From NCBI GenBank assembly GCA_900491605.1, contig UESW01004352.1:664280-728279 (forward strand): a stretch of 64,000 nucleotides of DNA, written 5' to 3'. Below, piece after piece: positions 1 to 12,300 of this stretch. The stretch comes from Calamus simplicifolius (lineage: Eukaryota; Streptophyta; Magnoliopsida; Arecales; Arecaceae). The position numbers and the translations under genes are program-made. A model generated the notes under the pieces. It was not told the DNA's origin. It searched no databases and saw nothing but the letters and a program-made list of their open reading frames with translations. The stretch's first letter is position 1. Each line of letters starts with the position of its first letter.

Positions 1-1571
1 GTTTAGCAAATTGATTTAAAATCTTTTGAAATTCTTGAAAAGCTAAAGACTGATAAAAACAATCGATATATGACTGGATCGAAGGCGTGCTGAGTACTTT
101 TCAAAAAGAACTTTTCAAAAAGTAAGAACAGTCCTTTTGTAGAAGAAAGAGGCGAGATGGATCCTTCAAAGATATGTTGGTTGGAATAGTCTAACCATGT
201 GGGGAGGTATAGACCTCATGATGACTTATTCGATTAGTTGGAATAATCTTATGAAAGTGATAGAAATCACATAACTAAGTAATAAATTTTTTTTTTATGA
301 AATAACTCTTACAAAAACCTGAAATTAAACCAATCATACAGCATCATCTTTTGATTTTGGAACAAAATGACTGTCAAAGAATTATCAAATTGATATATAT
401 CTCACAAGTTAATTTGACTGACGATATTTGTGGGCATGCACACCATAAGTTCAAAGAAAAGAGCCATTTGAATGGAATTTTTGAATACCATTTGTTGGCA
501 TTGACCATTGACTGAGTGATTCTTTTGTACTTCTTGACCCATGCAGGTCTGCATTTATTTCAATTCACATCAATAATGCATTGATCAGTAAATATTTGCT
601 ACTGAAATTTAATACCATTTTAAATAGTATCAAAATAAATATAATTTATGACCCATATATACATGATACAAGAGGAGTTCTTAATTTTGATTTAATCATG
701 AATCAATCATGATGTTCGTAATTAAGTTTGTTTTTCTAATGTAATGAGGATTGACTTGGCTGTGCACCAGATCGACGAAAATTTCGTTGCGTCCAAAAGC
801 ATTGGCAACTTCCAAGCAAATTAAGAGAGCTCCAAGACCATCTTCTTGACCCTTCTTTTAACTGATACAACGAAAACATGATCACGTTATGCTTTTGTCA
901 TGCACATGACGTAGGAACCTTCGGTTGCGTCCACGTCATTCATTTGAAGCTTCCCGGAAACAACCCAAAGACTAGACTTTCATTTAACAAATGCCGTAGA
1001 TGGATGAATGCATACTGTTCAACTTTTCTAGATTAAGATTATTTCAAAATATCATGGTTGAAAAGAAGTAAATTTAGTAGCTTATATATATATATATATA
1101 TATATATCATCTAGATCACTGTTTTCTAAATATTTTTATTAATTGTGGCGCACTTTGTATTTTTTATGGTTTTAAGCCGGCCAGTTGAGAAGTTAAAAAA
1201 TGACCATATTACCAATGGGCACTAGCAGTCTCCTTCGAAAGGATATTCAAACCGCCGACCATCTTGTTAGCTTTCTCATTAATTAACTTGACGCATTCAT
1301 AATCTCTAGATAAATAATTTTCTACACCAACTTAAGCTTCTGATGGAAGCGAATTCTCGGTCTACATTGAGTATATATATTTCTCTTGTAATCTATATAT
1401 AAAAAAAAAAAACTGAACAGATAGCTAGCAATCCGAGCTTTTTTTTTTTTATTTTTATTTTATACAGACGACTGATTACATCATTTTAGAATGAGTCATA
1501 TTCGATATATCGAAGTATAATAACTGGAAAATAATCGAAGGATAAGCGTCGTTCTATTTTTAACTCCAACT
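1..1571. other. Intergenic AT-rich sequence, no gene seen
   Basis: No convincing coding sequence in either strand. The stretch is AT-rich, with a short (TA)n microsatellite at 1083-1107 and homopolymer runs near 1400-1450. I see no LTR ends, inverted repeats or RNA genes here. Confidence 0.6.
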
Positions 1572-1958
1572 ACTAGAATAAGAGGTCATCCTGGCAGCAA
1601 TTCAGTTAGCTGCTGCATTGGTTTTACTGTAGATATGACGAATCTGAATGTTAAGAGCTTTCAAAACTATAGAGCGGATATCGCATAGTAAGAAGATAGT
1701 TAGCATATGGGAGCTGGGCTCCTATCGGATCCAGGGAATGACAATGATGGAATCGTCTTCAATGGTAAGACTACAGGCACTCAGTATCCGAGCAGCATAG
1801 GAGATACTTGTTTATGCTGCATATAGTTCAGTCAAAGGCATCATGACATCAAATAAATTAAACTTTTTTGCCATCAATATTATACCATCTGTATCAAGAA
1901 TAATAAGAGCTGATTCAAGGCATTTGTCATGAATACCTTCATCAAAATTTATTTTAAT
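1572..1958 (-). pseudogene. LINE fossil: RNase H domain fragment
   Basis: Read on the - strand, this stretch translates (with three internal stops) into a sequence collinear with the RNase H domain of the LINE at 2329-8333. Shared landmarks, in the same order, are an INFD start, an LTELYAA block (MAELYAA in the LINE), an 'EDDSIIVI' block (EGDSMTVI in the LINE), an 'IQIRHIY' block (VQIRHIF in the LINE) and an N-AA-N block. It is therefore the decayed 3' part of an older insertion of a related LINE, in the opposite orientation. No other part of that element is recognisable nearby. Confidence 0.75.
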
Positions 1959-2313
1959 AAGTTCTAAAAAAAAAAAACTTTCAAAAAATATAAATCTTAC
2001 ATCGGTTCACTGTTGCAGCAGCAGGAGGGAGATCCAGTGGACAAGCAGCACATTTCATACGGCAACCTCCGGCCATCGATAGGTCAGTTGAAAGGAAATT
2101 TATTCTTTAAAAATTTGTTAAGACAACTACCGGGAGATTGCTAGGCGCTAGCATGCACATATCACGGGGTCCCAAGATAAGAAAATGTGAACCGGCCGGC
2201 CTGACTTTTATTCTATTTTTCTTTGGCGTCATATCATACGCTCTTATAATAGTCATCTAAATCAACCTTGACCGGGGCCATTAATTAATTTGGTTTTATA
2301 CTACAAGTTGAAG
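1959..2313. other. Unassigned sequence left of the LINE
   Basis: No open reading frame of note and no repeat ends seen. It runs directly into the left target-site duplication of the LINE. Confidence 0.5.
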
Positions 2314-2490
2314 AAAGATGATGGAAAAACAAGCGACAAAGCGAGGACAATCTGAGTCTCCCTGGTTTCAGCTGAAGGCTGTCTTTAAGATTCGTGCGAT
2401 AAGGCTTCTCTCCTCCGATCTTCGGTGGATCGTCGTCTTCTTCAGCTGTGCCTGCTGCGGGTGTCTGCCGTTGTGGCTTGAGCGTCCTTC

Positions 2491-3846
2491 ATGACCGCCA
2501 ATGGAGCTACCGTTGGCAGCGCTGCTGGGAGTAAGTCTAGGGCGTCCGGCTTCGAGTGGATCTCTCCGTCGCCGTCGCCTGAGGAGGTGGATCGCTTGGT
2601 ATCCTCCTTTCCGGAAGTTGTTCGACTACCAGCGGAGGCCCTGGAGGCCGAGAGGGAGGCTTGGCAGTCGTCGGCCATTATTGCTAGGTCGTTTAAGCGA
2701 TGGGTTCCGGCGGCTGCGCTGATCAGGGAGTTCCGACGAGCTGGAGTGCAGGGTGAAATAACTCTGATCAGTCTGGCATTCAAATGCCATATCTTCCGTT
2801 TTGAGAATCGAACGGCCTGTGAGCTGTTGCTTAGCCGTCCATGGACCATCAATGGTGAGGTCATTGGCATGATTCCCTGGAAGCCCGACTTCATCCCGGC
2901 GGAGGACGCTATCTCAACGGTGCTGGTCTGGGTTCGTCTCCCTTCCCTTCCGCTGGAGTTCTCGAAGCTTGAGTTTCTTCGGATGATTCTCGAACCAGCC
3001 GGTTCACTGGTGTGCATGGATGCTTCCACCCTGGCAAAGAGCAGAGGAGGGTTTGCCAAGGTCTGTATTCGGCTGGATCTTCGCCAACCGCTTCGTCCAG
3101 GCACTCGCGTTCAAGGGACTTCCAGTCCCTTCTGGCAGCAATTCGCATACGAATGCTTGGAGGGGATCTGCTCCTTCTGCGGCTCAATCCATTTGGGCGG
3201 TCCCTGTGCTCTGGCGGCTGGGTCGGTGGCTGAGGCTTCAGATCAGAGGCCGGCTTTCGGCCCTTGGATCGCGGCGCTTCGCCATCGCCGGTCTGGTCCA
3301 GACGAGCTTAGAGGCAAGGGTGGGAAGCCAGATTCTCGGTCGTCGACGGGAGCAGCGGGCAAGGGTCAGACGCCTGTGAACTCTCAGGTGGATCGGCGTC
3401 GTGGTGTGGTGGATGCAGAGGGTTGGAGCTCACCGGCGAAGGTCGCACGGAGGAGGTTGCCTGGTAATGTGAATTCAGCTGTTGCTGGGTCGTCACAGGG
3501 AGTTAGCATTTCTGAAGCTATGCCGAGAGAGGGCTTGCGTGCCGGTAATGTGAATTCAGCTGTTTCTATAGCCGTGCCGGGAGAGGGCTTGCGTGCCGGT
3601 AATGTGAATTCAGCTGTGAAACTGAAGGGGGCTGAGACTCAGTGCACTGTGATCTCTGAACATTCTCAGCCAATTCAACTTATGAATCCATTCTCCTCGA
3701 TTGGATCCGGGTCGGATGCGGGGGGGTTCAGGCTGGGCAGGATGCTTTCCCAGGTCCCCTCAAAAGGCCCAGATCAGATGAAAGTTTGGTTCCAAGGTCT
3801 TCCTCTAAATCTGAGAAAAGAAAGGGTAAAGGCAAGGCCAATATAA
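2491..3846 (+). CDS. LINE ORF1, DUF4283/CCHC nucleic-acid-binding protein
   Basis: Open frame of 451 codons starting at the first good ATG after the LINE 5' UTR. Residues about 45-190 have the character of the DUF4283 domain found in plant LINE ORF1 proteins (hydrophobic/charged, with the phrase 'SRPWTINGEVIGMIPW'). A zinc knuckle of the form CX2CX3HX4C lies at residues 227-239. The C-terminal third is low complexity, with three copies of a GNVNSAV repeat from about residue 325 to 375, partly embedded in the longer repeat 'PGEGLRAGNVNSAV'. In this family ORF1 coats the LINE RNA. The frame is intact. ORF2 begins about 300 bp downstream. Confidence 0.8.
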   Translation: MTANGATVGSAAGSKSRASGFEWISPSPSPEEVDRLVSSFPEVVRLPAEALEAEREAWQSSAIIARSFKRWVPAAALIREFRRAGVQGEITLISLAFKCHIFRFENRTACELLLSRPWTINGEVIGMIPWKPDFIPAEDAISTVLVWVRLPSLPLEFSKLEFLRMILEPAGSLVCMDASTLAKSRGGFAKVCIRLDLRQPLRPGTRVQGTSSPFWQQFAYECLEGICSFCGSIHLGGPCALAAGSVAEASDQRPAFGPWIAALRHRRSGPDELRGKGGKPDSRSSTGAAGKGQTPVNSQVDRRRGVVDAEGWSSPAKVARRRLPGNVNSAVAGSSQGVSISEAMPREGLRAGNVNSAVSIAVPGEGLRAGNVNSAVKLKGAETQCTVISEHSQPIQLMNPFSSIGSGSDAGGFRLGRMLSQVPSKGPDQMKVWFQGLPLNLRKERVKARPI

Positions 3847-4150
3847 CAAAGAGACCGGGGGTATTGATAGGATCAGCTATCAGTTTAAGCCTGACCTCTG
3901 GATTCCAGGCAGGGGGTAAGGTGGGTGCCAATCCCGGCCTGGAGATGTCGGATGAGTCCTCTTAGGAGATCCTTTCGGGTCAGATGTCGGGCCTTCCTTC
4001 AGGTTTCACCCAGTCAACTATGGTTTTCTCCGTCTCAGATGGTCTGACGCCTGGTTCTTCAATGACTCCGGAGGGTGATACCTTATCTATTGGGCGTATT
4101 CCTGATAATGCTATGGGCGAGGACCAGGGGGGGTCCTAGAGTCAGCTTAG

Positions 4151-7100
4151 TTGTTAATGAAAATCCTAATCTGGAATGTGCGAGGAGCTCGAAAGCCCTC
4201 CTTCCGATCCTCTTTTGATAGATTATTGCAGTTATATCACTTTGATATATGTGTTCTGTTGGAAACTAGGTTATCTGGTGACAGTCTGACTCGTTTCCGG
4301 AGACAGATTTCCCGTGTCTGGACCTCGTATGCTGTGGAGGCTGAAGGGTTGTCTGGGGGAATTCTGGCCATATGGCGTGCCTCTGCCGTAAAGGTCAATG
4401 CTTTCCATCAGTGCAATCAGCAGATTAGCCTGGTTATCTCGGAGGGACCGTGTGACCCCTGGCTTCTTTCAGCTGTTTATACTAGTACGGATCATAGAGA
4501 GAGAAGGGTGCTGTGGTCGGAGTTGCAAACTCTTCTTGCTCAGGGTCTTCCCTCTGTTATTGCTGGTGATTTTAACTGCATCACTGAAGCAAGGGAAAAG
4601 CGTGGAGGTAGACGGTTTTCGGCCTCTGCTGATGTTAATGAATTTAGATCCTTTATTGGCTCCTCTGGTCTATTGGATCTGGGCCATTCGGGAACCCAAT
4701 TTACTTGGTGCAATAACCGACAAGGATCGGCTCGGGTTTGGGAGAGACTTGATAGAGCTTTGTCTACGGCTACTTGGCTCCATAAGTTTCCTGGTGTTAC
4801 TGTATCCCATCTTCCTAGAATTGGTTCTGATCACTGTCCTATTTTGATCTTGTCAGAGGCTGATCTGCATAGGCAGAGACTTTTCAGATTTGAGCAGTTT
4901 TGGACAGTTCATTCTATTGCTCGGTCTATCATATCCCAGGTGTGGCACCTCCCTATCAGGGGCAATGCCATTTACCGTCTATCCCGCCGCCTTATGTTGG
5001 TTAGTCGTCGTCTTTCTTTGTGGAATAGACAAGGGGTTGGGGATTTGGATAGGCAAGTCGATATGGTTGAAGCTGATATTTCGGCTTTGCAGATGAAGGA
5101 GGACCAGGATGGGTTTTTGGTGGACTCGGATCTCTCTTTGCTTCGGGACTTGCTTGCTCGTCACCATTCTCTCTTACGTCAGCAGGAGATATTCTGGAGG
5201 CAGAGATCCAGGATTCAGTGGTTTCGGAAGGGGGATAGGAATACTAGATTCTTCCATCAGGCTACTCTGAAGCGGCGGGCCGCTAACAGGATTCGGAGGC
5301 TTGTTGATGAGGAGGGGCATTATGTGGAGGATTTGCATTCTATTCGGGAGCAGCTTCTTCGCTTCTTTCAATCTCGATGGACTGAGTCCTCTGGAGCTGG
5401 GACGCCGGTTACTCGGGTGTCTGACACTGCCAAGGTTACTATACGGGATAATGTTATGCTTGCTAGTCCGATCTCTTCGGAGGATATCCGATCGGCCCTG
5501 TGGGAGCTTGGATTGGATAAAGCCCCTGGCCCTGATGGGTTTCCGCCTCTTTTCTACCGTCATTATTGGGATATTGTGGGGTCGGAGGTGATTAAGGCTA
5601 TGCAAATGGTATTCCAAACTAAGCAAATCCCTCTGGAGTGGAATCGGACCTTTATTTCTTTGATTCCCAAGCGATCGGCGGCTACCCTTCCGCAACATTT
5701 TCGGCCGATCAGTTTGTGTACTACCTTATACAAGATTTGTGCTCGCCTATTAGCTGGCCGTCTTGTATGGTGATTCCTAGGCTCATCTCTATTGAACAGG
5801 GGGAATTTATCAGAGGGAGGTCTATATCTGATAATGTCCTTATTGCTCAAGAATTTATGCATGATCTTTATAAAGCTCCTGCCAATAGAAGGCTTATGGC
5901 GGTCAAGCTCGATATGGAGAGAGCCTATGACAGAATGAGCTGGGTTTTTGTGCACCACTCTCTTCAGGAGTTTGGGTTCGATGGTTTGTTCATTGACTGG
6001 ATCATGGCTTGCATTCAGAAGCCGTTTTTTCATTGCTCATTAATGGCAGGCCAACAGAGTATTTCCACTCTTCAGTGGGATTGAGACAGGGTTGTCCTTT
6101 ATCCCCTCTATTATTCATTTTGGCGGTGGATGATCTCTCTCGTGCTTTGCATCAGGCTAGTCTGAATTGCCGGATTATCCCGTTTATGGCTGATTCGGTG
6201 GGCCCTTCGATCTCTCATCTGCTCTTCGCAGATGACTGTATTCTTATGGGCCAGGCCACCATTCATAATGCGGCTATCTTATACCATATTCTGCATCAAT
6301 ATTGTCAGGCTTCGGGACAAAGGGTCAATTTTCTCAAATCTTCTATTTGCTTTAGTCCGAAGACCTCTAGATCTATCAGAGAAGCCATTATGTCTCTGTC
6401 TGGTATTACTACTCAGACAGACCGCTTCATGTATCTGGGAATTCCTATCACCGGTAGAAGTCCCCGCTGTGCTGACTTTGTTGAATTGGAAAGGCGGATT
6501 CGGCAACGTATCGAGGGATGGCAGGTTACTAGTTTATCGATGATGGCCAGGATCATCATTATTCGATCGGTGCTCTCCTCTCTCCCGCTGTATCTGCTGT
6601 CGAATACAGCTGTTCCAATTACTTGTCTCAGGAGGTTAGAGCGAAGCTTCAAAGATTTTCTATGGGCCTCTATGCAAGAAGGCCATGGTACTCATCTCTT
6701 ATCTTGGGACAGAGTATGTTTGCCTATTCAGGAAGGAGGACTAGGTATTCAGTCCTTGATTGTTAAAAGAGAAGCTCTTATTGCCAGACATGCTGCGCGC
6801 TTTCTCTTAGAGCCTCACTATCTTTGGAGCGTCGTAATGCGTGCAAGGTATGGCGAGTGGATGTCGAGTTTGCCTATTACGGCGGCTCAGGGGTCCTCCT
6901 TCATCTGGAAGGAGATTTGTAGACATGGTCAGTTGATCAGGGATAATATTTCCTGGATGATTGGCGATGACCAGTTAATTCATGTCTTCCAGGATATTTG
7001 GATATCTGAGATCCCTCTATCTAGGTGGCCCTCCTTCTTTGATGTGGAAGCTCCATCTAGTTTAAAGGTTAAGGATTTGATCTCCTCTGATCCTCCTGGT

Positions 7101-8291
7101 TGGAATGTTTCTGTGGTTTCTGGTGTATTTGGGGATGAGCTGTCTAGAAGGATTCGATCTCTGCCCATCATGCCTCATCGTTCTGGTGACTTTAGACTTT
7201 GGCAGAGATCGTGTTTGTCTAGGGCTCCCACCAGGGATCTTATGCGGATGTTTAGGCCGCAGTCTCAGGGTATGGAAGATGTGGCCTGGATATGGAAGCT
7301 TCCTATTCTTCCCAGGGCTCAGTTATTCTTATGGAAGCTCTTATGGGATTGCCTCCCTACATGTCTCTCCCTATCTCGAAGGGGCATGTCTATTCAGCCA
7401 TTTTGTCCTATATGTAGACGGGTTGAAGAGTCTTCTGATCATGCTATCTTTCTCTGCTACAGAGCCAGACAGATATGGTATCTGATTGGTTATACTAGAG
7501 GGCAGGATGGAGGGGGCTCCCCTCGTTCCGTGTTCTTTCAGGATATTCGGAGGGGCCCTCAGCAGAAGAAGGTTCTCTGGGCAATCACGGCTTATCAGAT
7601 TTGGCTGTCTAGGAATCAGCTAACCTTTTCTAATGACCCCATCTCTACTTATCAGACTGTGAGGAAGATCAGATCGCTGTCTGCCGAATGCACCCAATTT
7701 TCTCGTGGAGATGCTTTTGATTCTTCTGGCCTCTAGGGTTCCCCTGCTGCTTCGGCAGCGAACCGTCATACGGTTTTTATTTCTTGGGAACCCCCTCCTC
7801 CAGGAACTATCAAAATCAACTTTGACGGGAGCGTTCGTGGTAGAGCAGCTGGATCGGCGTTCATCATTCGCGGCCATACGGGTGATTTGAGGGCGGCTGG
7901 AGGTTTTGGCTCTATTGACTTCTCTGTCCCGATGGCGGAACTTTATGCGGCTTGGGCGGGCATTTCTTTTGCTGTTCGGACTCTTCACGCTGCTAGAATC
8001 ATCGTTGAGGGTGATTCTATGACTGTTATATCTTGGATGAAGAATGAGTACAGTGGCATTGGCACTGCTAACCCGGTACTCAGAGAGATTTGGTCCATGC
8101 TTCGGGAGGTCGCCTCTGTCCAAATCCGCCATATCTTTCGTGAAGCCAATTCGGCGGCGGATTGGACGGCTTCCTTTGTTGCTCAGTACTCTGGACCCTG
8201 GGTCTGGAGTCCTGATTCCCATTGTCCTAGCTTGCTGCAGCAGATTTTATTGTCAGATGTTTCTGGGCTGATTCGCACTAGACAAGTGTGA
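4151..8291 (+). pseudogene. LINE ORF2: endonuclease, reverse transcriptase, zf-RVT, RNase H (broken)
   Basis: An apurinic-type endonuclease domain comes first (4151 to about 4850; 'GDFNCITEAREK' and 'SDHCPIL' motifs). A reverse transcriptase follows, with its catalytic FADD box at about 6223-6234. Then come a zf-RVT cysteine/histidine region (about 7300-7480; CPIC followed by H and C) and an RNase H domain (about 7800-8200; 'NFDGS', 'AELYAAW', 'EGDSM'). Breaks seen: a frame change near 5755-5770, a second near 6020, and an in-frame TAG at 7734-7736 between the zf-RVT and RNase H parts, with the frame otherwise continuous. The family role is to nick the target and copy the LINE RNA into it. 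The single-base frame changes could be mutations or sequencing errors. Confidence 0.88.
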
Positions 8292-8344
8292 TCGCCCGTT
8301 TGTATCAAAAAAAAAAAAAAAAAAAAAAAAAAAGATGATGAAAA

Positions 8345-8420
8345 CCACCCAGGTGGTAGCCTGAGCGATTGGGGCCTTGCCTCACTACCGCAATAACACG
8401 GGTTCAAGTAACTCGATTAA
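8345..8420 (+). repeat. Possible tRNA-derived SINE head next to the LINE tail
   Basis: Immediately after the LINE poly(A) and target repeat there is a GC-richer stretch. It contains an A-box-like TAGCCTGAGCGATTGG (about 8358-8373) and, about 30 bp on, a B-box-like GGGTTCAAGT (about 8400-8409), the spacing and order of an RNA polymerase III promoter. This resembles the head of plant tRNA-derived SINEs more than a real tRNA, because no cloverleaf can be drawn. No tail or target repeats were found, so the call is weak. Confidence 0.3.
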
Positions 8421-9293
8421 ATCCAGAAATTTTATGATTGACCCGGTTAAATTTAAAAATTTATTCTGAAGTACACAGCATTATTCGGTAAATATTTCTT
8501 ATTAAAATGGATGGATAAGAACATGTTTTGATGTCTGAATTCTTCCGTAGCGATTGGATTTGGAACCAGACTTTATCGTCTAGGCTCTACGGCCAACCTC
8601 TTGGCATCCAATCTATAATATTAATTTTTAATTTAAATTTAAATTTATTATTTAATAAAAACAATAATTATGTGCAACATAATGATAATCAGAAGGTAAT
8701 TATATATAATACATAGTAAAATAAAAAAATTAATAATTAAAAATTAATATGATGATTCAGATACTATATGTTTTATCAATAGAAACTAATATGTAGTCTA
8801 GATATTTTTTTAAAATAAAAGTTAAGATATAAATTTATCACTATATTATTTTTTATTTAGCAAAAAGTCCCTCTAAAATCAAGCTATAGGGATGCCAAAA
8901 TTAATTGACAGACGGTTACAATTCTTATCTTTTATGTTCTATTTTAAAAAAGTAATTATGCCAACGATATATGAATTTATTGAAACTTTTATTATATAAT
9001 TTTTAATTAAATGAATATATTAATTTATAAAAATTTATCAATTAAGTACAATTTAAAAAGCTGTCAATGTTGACTTGATAAATAATACGGTACGATGATC
9101 GTCAAGGATAATTTAAAGAGATGATTGGAGTTAACTATGCTTTCCTGTGAAGACAAACGATCATAAGAAATTTCTGTATGTCTCCCTCTGATCATGACCG
9201 CCGCTTATAATAAGAAATTTCTTCGCAGTTACCGAAATTTTTGAACCTCTTGCCGGTATGGACTGTGTTATCTTGAGTTCGTTGACTAAAGAT
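8421..9293. other. AT-rich 5' flank of the ascorbate oxidase gene
   Basis: Very AT-rich, without coding potential or recognisable element ends. The last part, up to the TATA box at 9294, is the presumed promoter of the ascorbate oxidase gene. I could not assign specific transcription-factor sites. Confidence 0.5.
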
Positions 9294-9300
9294 TATAAAA
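9294..9300 (+). promoter_or_regulatory. TATA box of the ascorbate oxidase gene
   Basis: TATAAAA about 70 bp before the start codon at 9368, in the sequence GATTATAAAAGCTC. It gives a predicted transcription start near 9325-9330 and a 5' UTR of about 40 bases with no upstream ATG. Confidence 0.7.
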
Positions 9301-9367
9301 GCTCACACCTGCTTCTACCAAGCTGGCACCACCTCACCTGAAATCGACCTCAATTAATACATCGACG

Positions 9368-12300
9368 ATGGAGTTGTTCTCCTTCGGCGCTGCTAGGCTG
9401 GCATCTAAACTGGAGCCGTTGTTGTTTCTCTTCATCATCTTGGCCACCGCTGGCTCTGCTCAAGCTAAAATCCACTATCAAAAATGGGTGGTGGAATACC
9501 AGTTCAAGTCCCCGGATTGCTACCAAAAGCTGGCGATCACCGTCAACGGAAGAACGCCCGGCCCAACGATCACCGCCGTGCAGGGGGACACCGTGGTCAT
9601 CCAAGTCAAGAACAAGTTGTTCACAGAGAACTTAGCCATTCACTGGCATGGAATCAGGCAGGTACTACTGATACAAATTATTAGAAGCTGCAGGCTCTTG
9701 CAAAGTTATGGCATCAGAGCTGCGCTGACTCCTCTTGCATTTAATTTGTTCACTTTTTCATCATGCTCCATTACTCTCATACCTATCGTTCCTCTTTCCA
9801 TTAACGGTGGAAGCATCGCTGGATCAAGAAACTTTAATTTTAAAACTTTTTATTTCATTTAGAACGAGAAGTGTTTCTGCCAGATCACCGGATGAGAAGA
9901 GAGTTTCGAAGATCTTCTAGAAGTTGACAGGGCCTCTTTCTTTAGACGAAGGCCTGCAACAAAGTTTGGTGGTTCTGACGGATACCCTCGAACGCTCTAG
10001 TTAATGGTCTGAAGAACAGTATTCGAAAATAAATTAGTGTGTGAGTTTCCTCCCCTTCCTCGTTGTATGTGAAAGGTTTTTATACTTGTTCGAAGGTCCC
10101 TCTTATCCTTTGTGATCGATCGTTGAATCACGTTGTTCGTCAAAAGTGGCGCCACGAATAATAGGTGGGCGCGTTGCTGCTAGACGTACGCCGTAAATAA
10201 CGGTAACCGTCTGTAGTCTTAGAAAGAGTGAGTTAGTGGGCCTTATGGCAGCCCTGGACGCTTGTTAGGTCGCTAGGGACCATATTCAGGGTTGGTTTAG
10301 CGGCCAAGGCTAAAGGCTGAAAATATGCCGAGGTCGAGGCCGAGGCTAGGCTCGGGCCGAGGTCGAGGCCGAGATGAAGTCCGAAGCCGAGGCCGAGCCG
10401 AGGTGAAGTCCGCGATCGAGGCGAGGCCAAGGCTAGGTCGGGGCCGAGGTTGAGGCCGAGATGAAGTCCGAGGCCGAGGCCGAGCCGAGGTAAAGTCCGC
10501 GACTGAGGCCGAGGTCGAAGTGAAGTCGAAGGTCGAAGCCGAGTCCGAGACCGGAATGAAGTCCACGACCGAGGTCGAGGCTGAAGTGAAGTCTGAAGCC
10601 GAAGCTGAGGCCGAGGTCGGGACTAGCTGCCAAATTATTTCTTGGCTTCGAGAACCATGCAGATCATTATTCCATCACCTGGGGGCATGATCAGCCACAT
10701 CAAGAAGCAATATAAAATTTTACTTTGTTTTTCTTTTGTAGATTGGCACTCCGTGGTTTGATGGCACCGAGGGGGTGACACAATGTCCGATTGTGCCCGA
10801 GGATACGTTTACTTACAGATTTGTCGTGGATAGAGTGAGTTTTGTGAGCCGAAACTAAACTTAATAAAAATAGACTTCAGTAAAGATATTAATTAGAAGG
10901 CTATATATAGAGTAACTCAGCAATCTTAATTTTGCTGTGATCCCAGCCGGGGACTTATATCTACCATTCACACTATGGGATGCAAAGGTCTGCCGGACTC
11001 TATGGTCTCATTCAGGTCCTGCCTCCTACCGGGATGGTCGAGCCCTTCGTCTATGACTACGACCGGAGCATCATCCTCACCGACTGGTGGCATAAGAGCA
11101 CCTATGAACAGGCCGTTGGCCTGAGCTCGAAAAACTTCACATTTGTTAATGAGCCTCAGGTATGGCAACTTCTTCGTTCCCCCCTCCTTTTTGGATCAAA
11201 GAATTCATGATTTTATAACAAACTATTGTGTTTCTGCGCTTCAAAAAAAATGATACCTTGAACTATATGCAGTGGACCCTTCAAACACCTAGCAGAATTT
11301 TCAAACTCCATTATGATTTAACGCCTTCCTCCAATTTATATACTTGTCTTTCCTCTAAGAATCTGTGGTCAAACAAACGGTACTTAATTTCAAGGAGCCC
11401 TCTTGAAGGTGAAACTAAGCGGGGTTGGGGTTTTCTTAAATCTTGCAGTCTCTTTTGATCAATGGAAAGGGGAAATTCAACTGCGACAACGTACAAGGTG
11501 GGGTCTGCAACGCATCCAATCCCGAGTGCTCGCCTTACGTGTTAACAGTCGTCCCTGGCAAGACATATCGTCTTCGGATCGCAAGCATCACCTCTCTTTC
11601 AGCTCTAAATTTCGAAATTGAGGTAATGTCATCAACTCTAAATTAATTTATGGAATGACTCCATGAATCTTTTAGCAGAAGAAAAACTAATGACTTTTTT
11701 TTTGGAGAGTATCATGAAAAAAAAGAAGAAGAAGAATTATATAGTGACATAAGCATAATGATCATGGCATGCAGGGACACAATTTGACTGTCGTCGAAGC
11801 TGACGGCCACTACGTGAATCCCTTCGTAGTGAAGAACCTGAACATTTACTCAGGAGAGACCTACTCTGTTCTATTGAAGGCTGACCGAGATCCCTCACGT
11901 AACTACTGGGCTGCTGTCAACGTGGTTAGCCGGAAGCCAGGGACGCCCACCGGCACGGCCATCCTCAATTATTACCCAAACCATCCGAGAAGGCTTCCTC
12001 CTACTCTCCCCCCCACGGGTCCCCTTTGGAATGACACCATGTACAGATTCAATCAGAGCGTCGCCATCCGATCGCACCCTGATCACATCCACCCTCCTCC
12101 CCTCACCGCCGACCGTACGATCATGTTGCTGAACACCCAAAATAAAGTCGATGGCTATGTTAAGTGGTCTGTCAATAACGTGTCCTTCATTTTACCCCAC
12201 ACACCGTACCTCGTTGCAATCAAGGAGAAACTTCTCCACGCTTTCGATCAAAATCCAGCGCCGGAGACTTACGACTACAAGAACTACGATATTAATGTCG

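Larger units (their letters stand above)
2329..8333 (+). mobile_element. Full-length L1-like LINE retrotransposon
   Basis: This is a 6-kb non-LTR retrotransposon with the expected order: 5' UTR, ORF1 (nucleic-acid binding), ORF2 (endonuclease, reverse transcriptase, RNase H), short 3' UTR and a poly(A) tail of 27 A (8307-8333). It is flanked by near-identical 14-15 bp direct repeats, AAAGATGATGGAAAA (2314-2328) and AAAGATGATGAAAA (8331-8344, overlapping the tail), the signature of target-primed reverse transcription. ORF1 is open, but ORF2 has two frameshifts and one in-frame TAG, so this copy cannot move by itself. GC content is clearly higher than in the flanks. The preserved tail and target repeats suggest a fairly recent insertion. 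Confidence 0.93.

Noticed and set aside
8345..8420. A tRNA gene
   Set aside because: Box-like promoter words are present but no acceptor stem or cloverleaf can be formed; kept only as a possible SINE head.
10233..10633. Overlapping open frames on the - strand with Ser/Pro/Arg repeats
   Set aside because: Produced by the GC-rich minisatellite inside the solo LTR; no start context or conserved domain.
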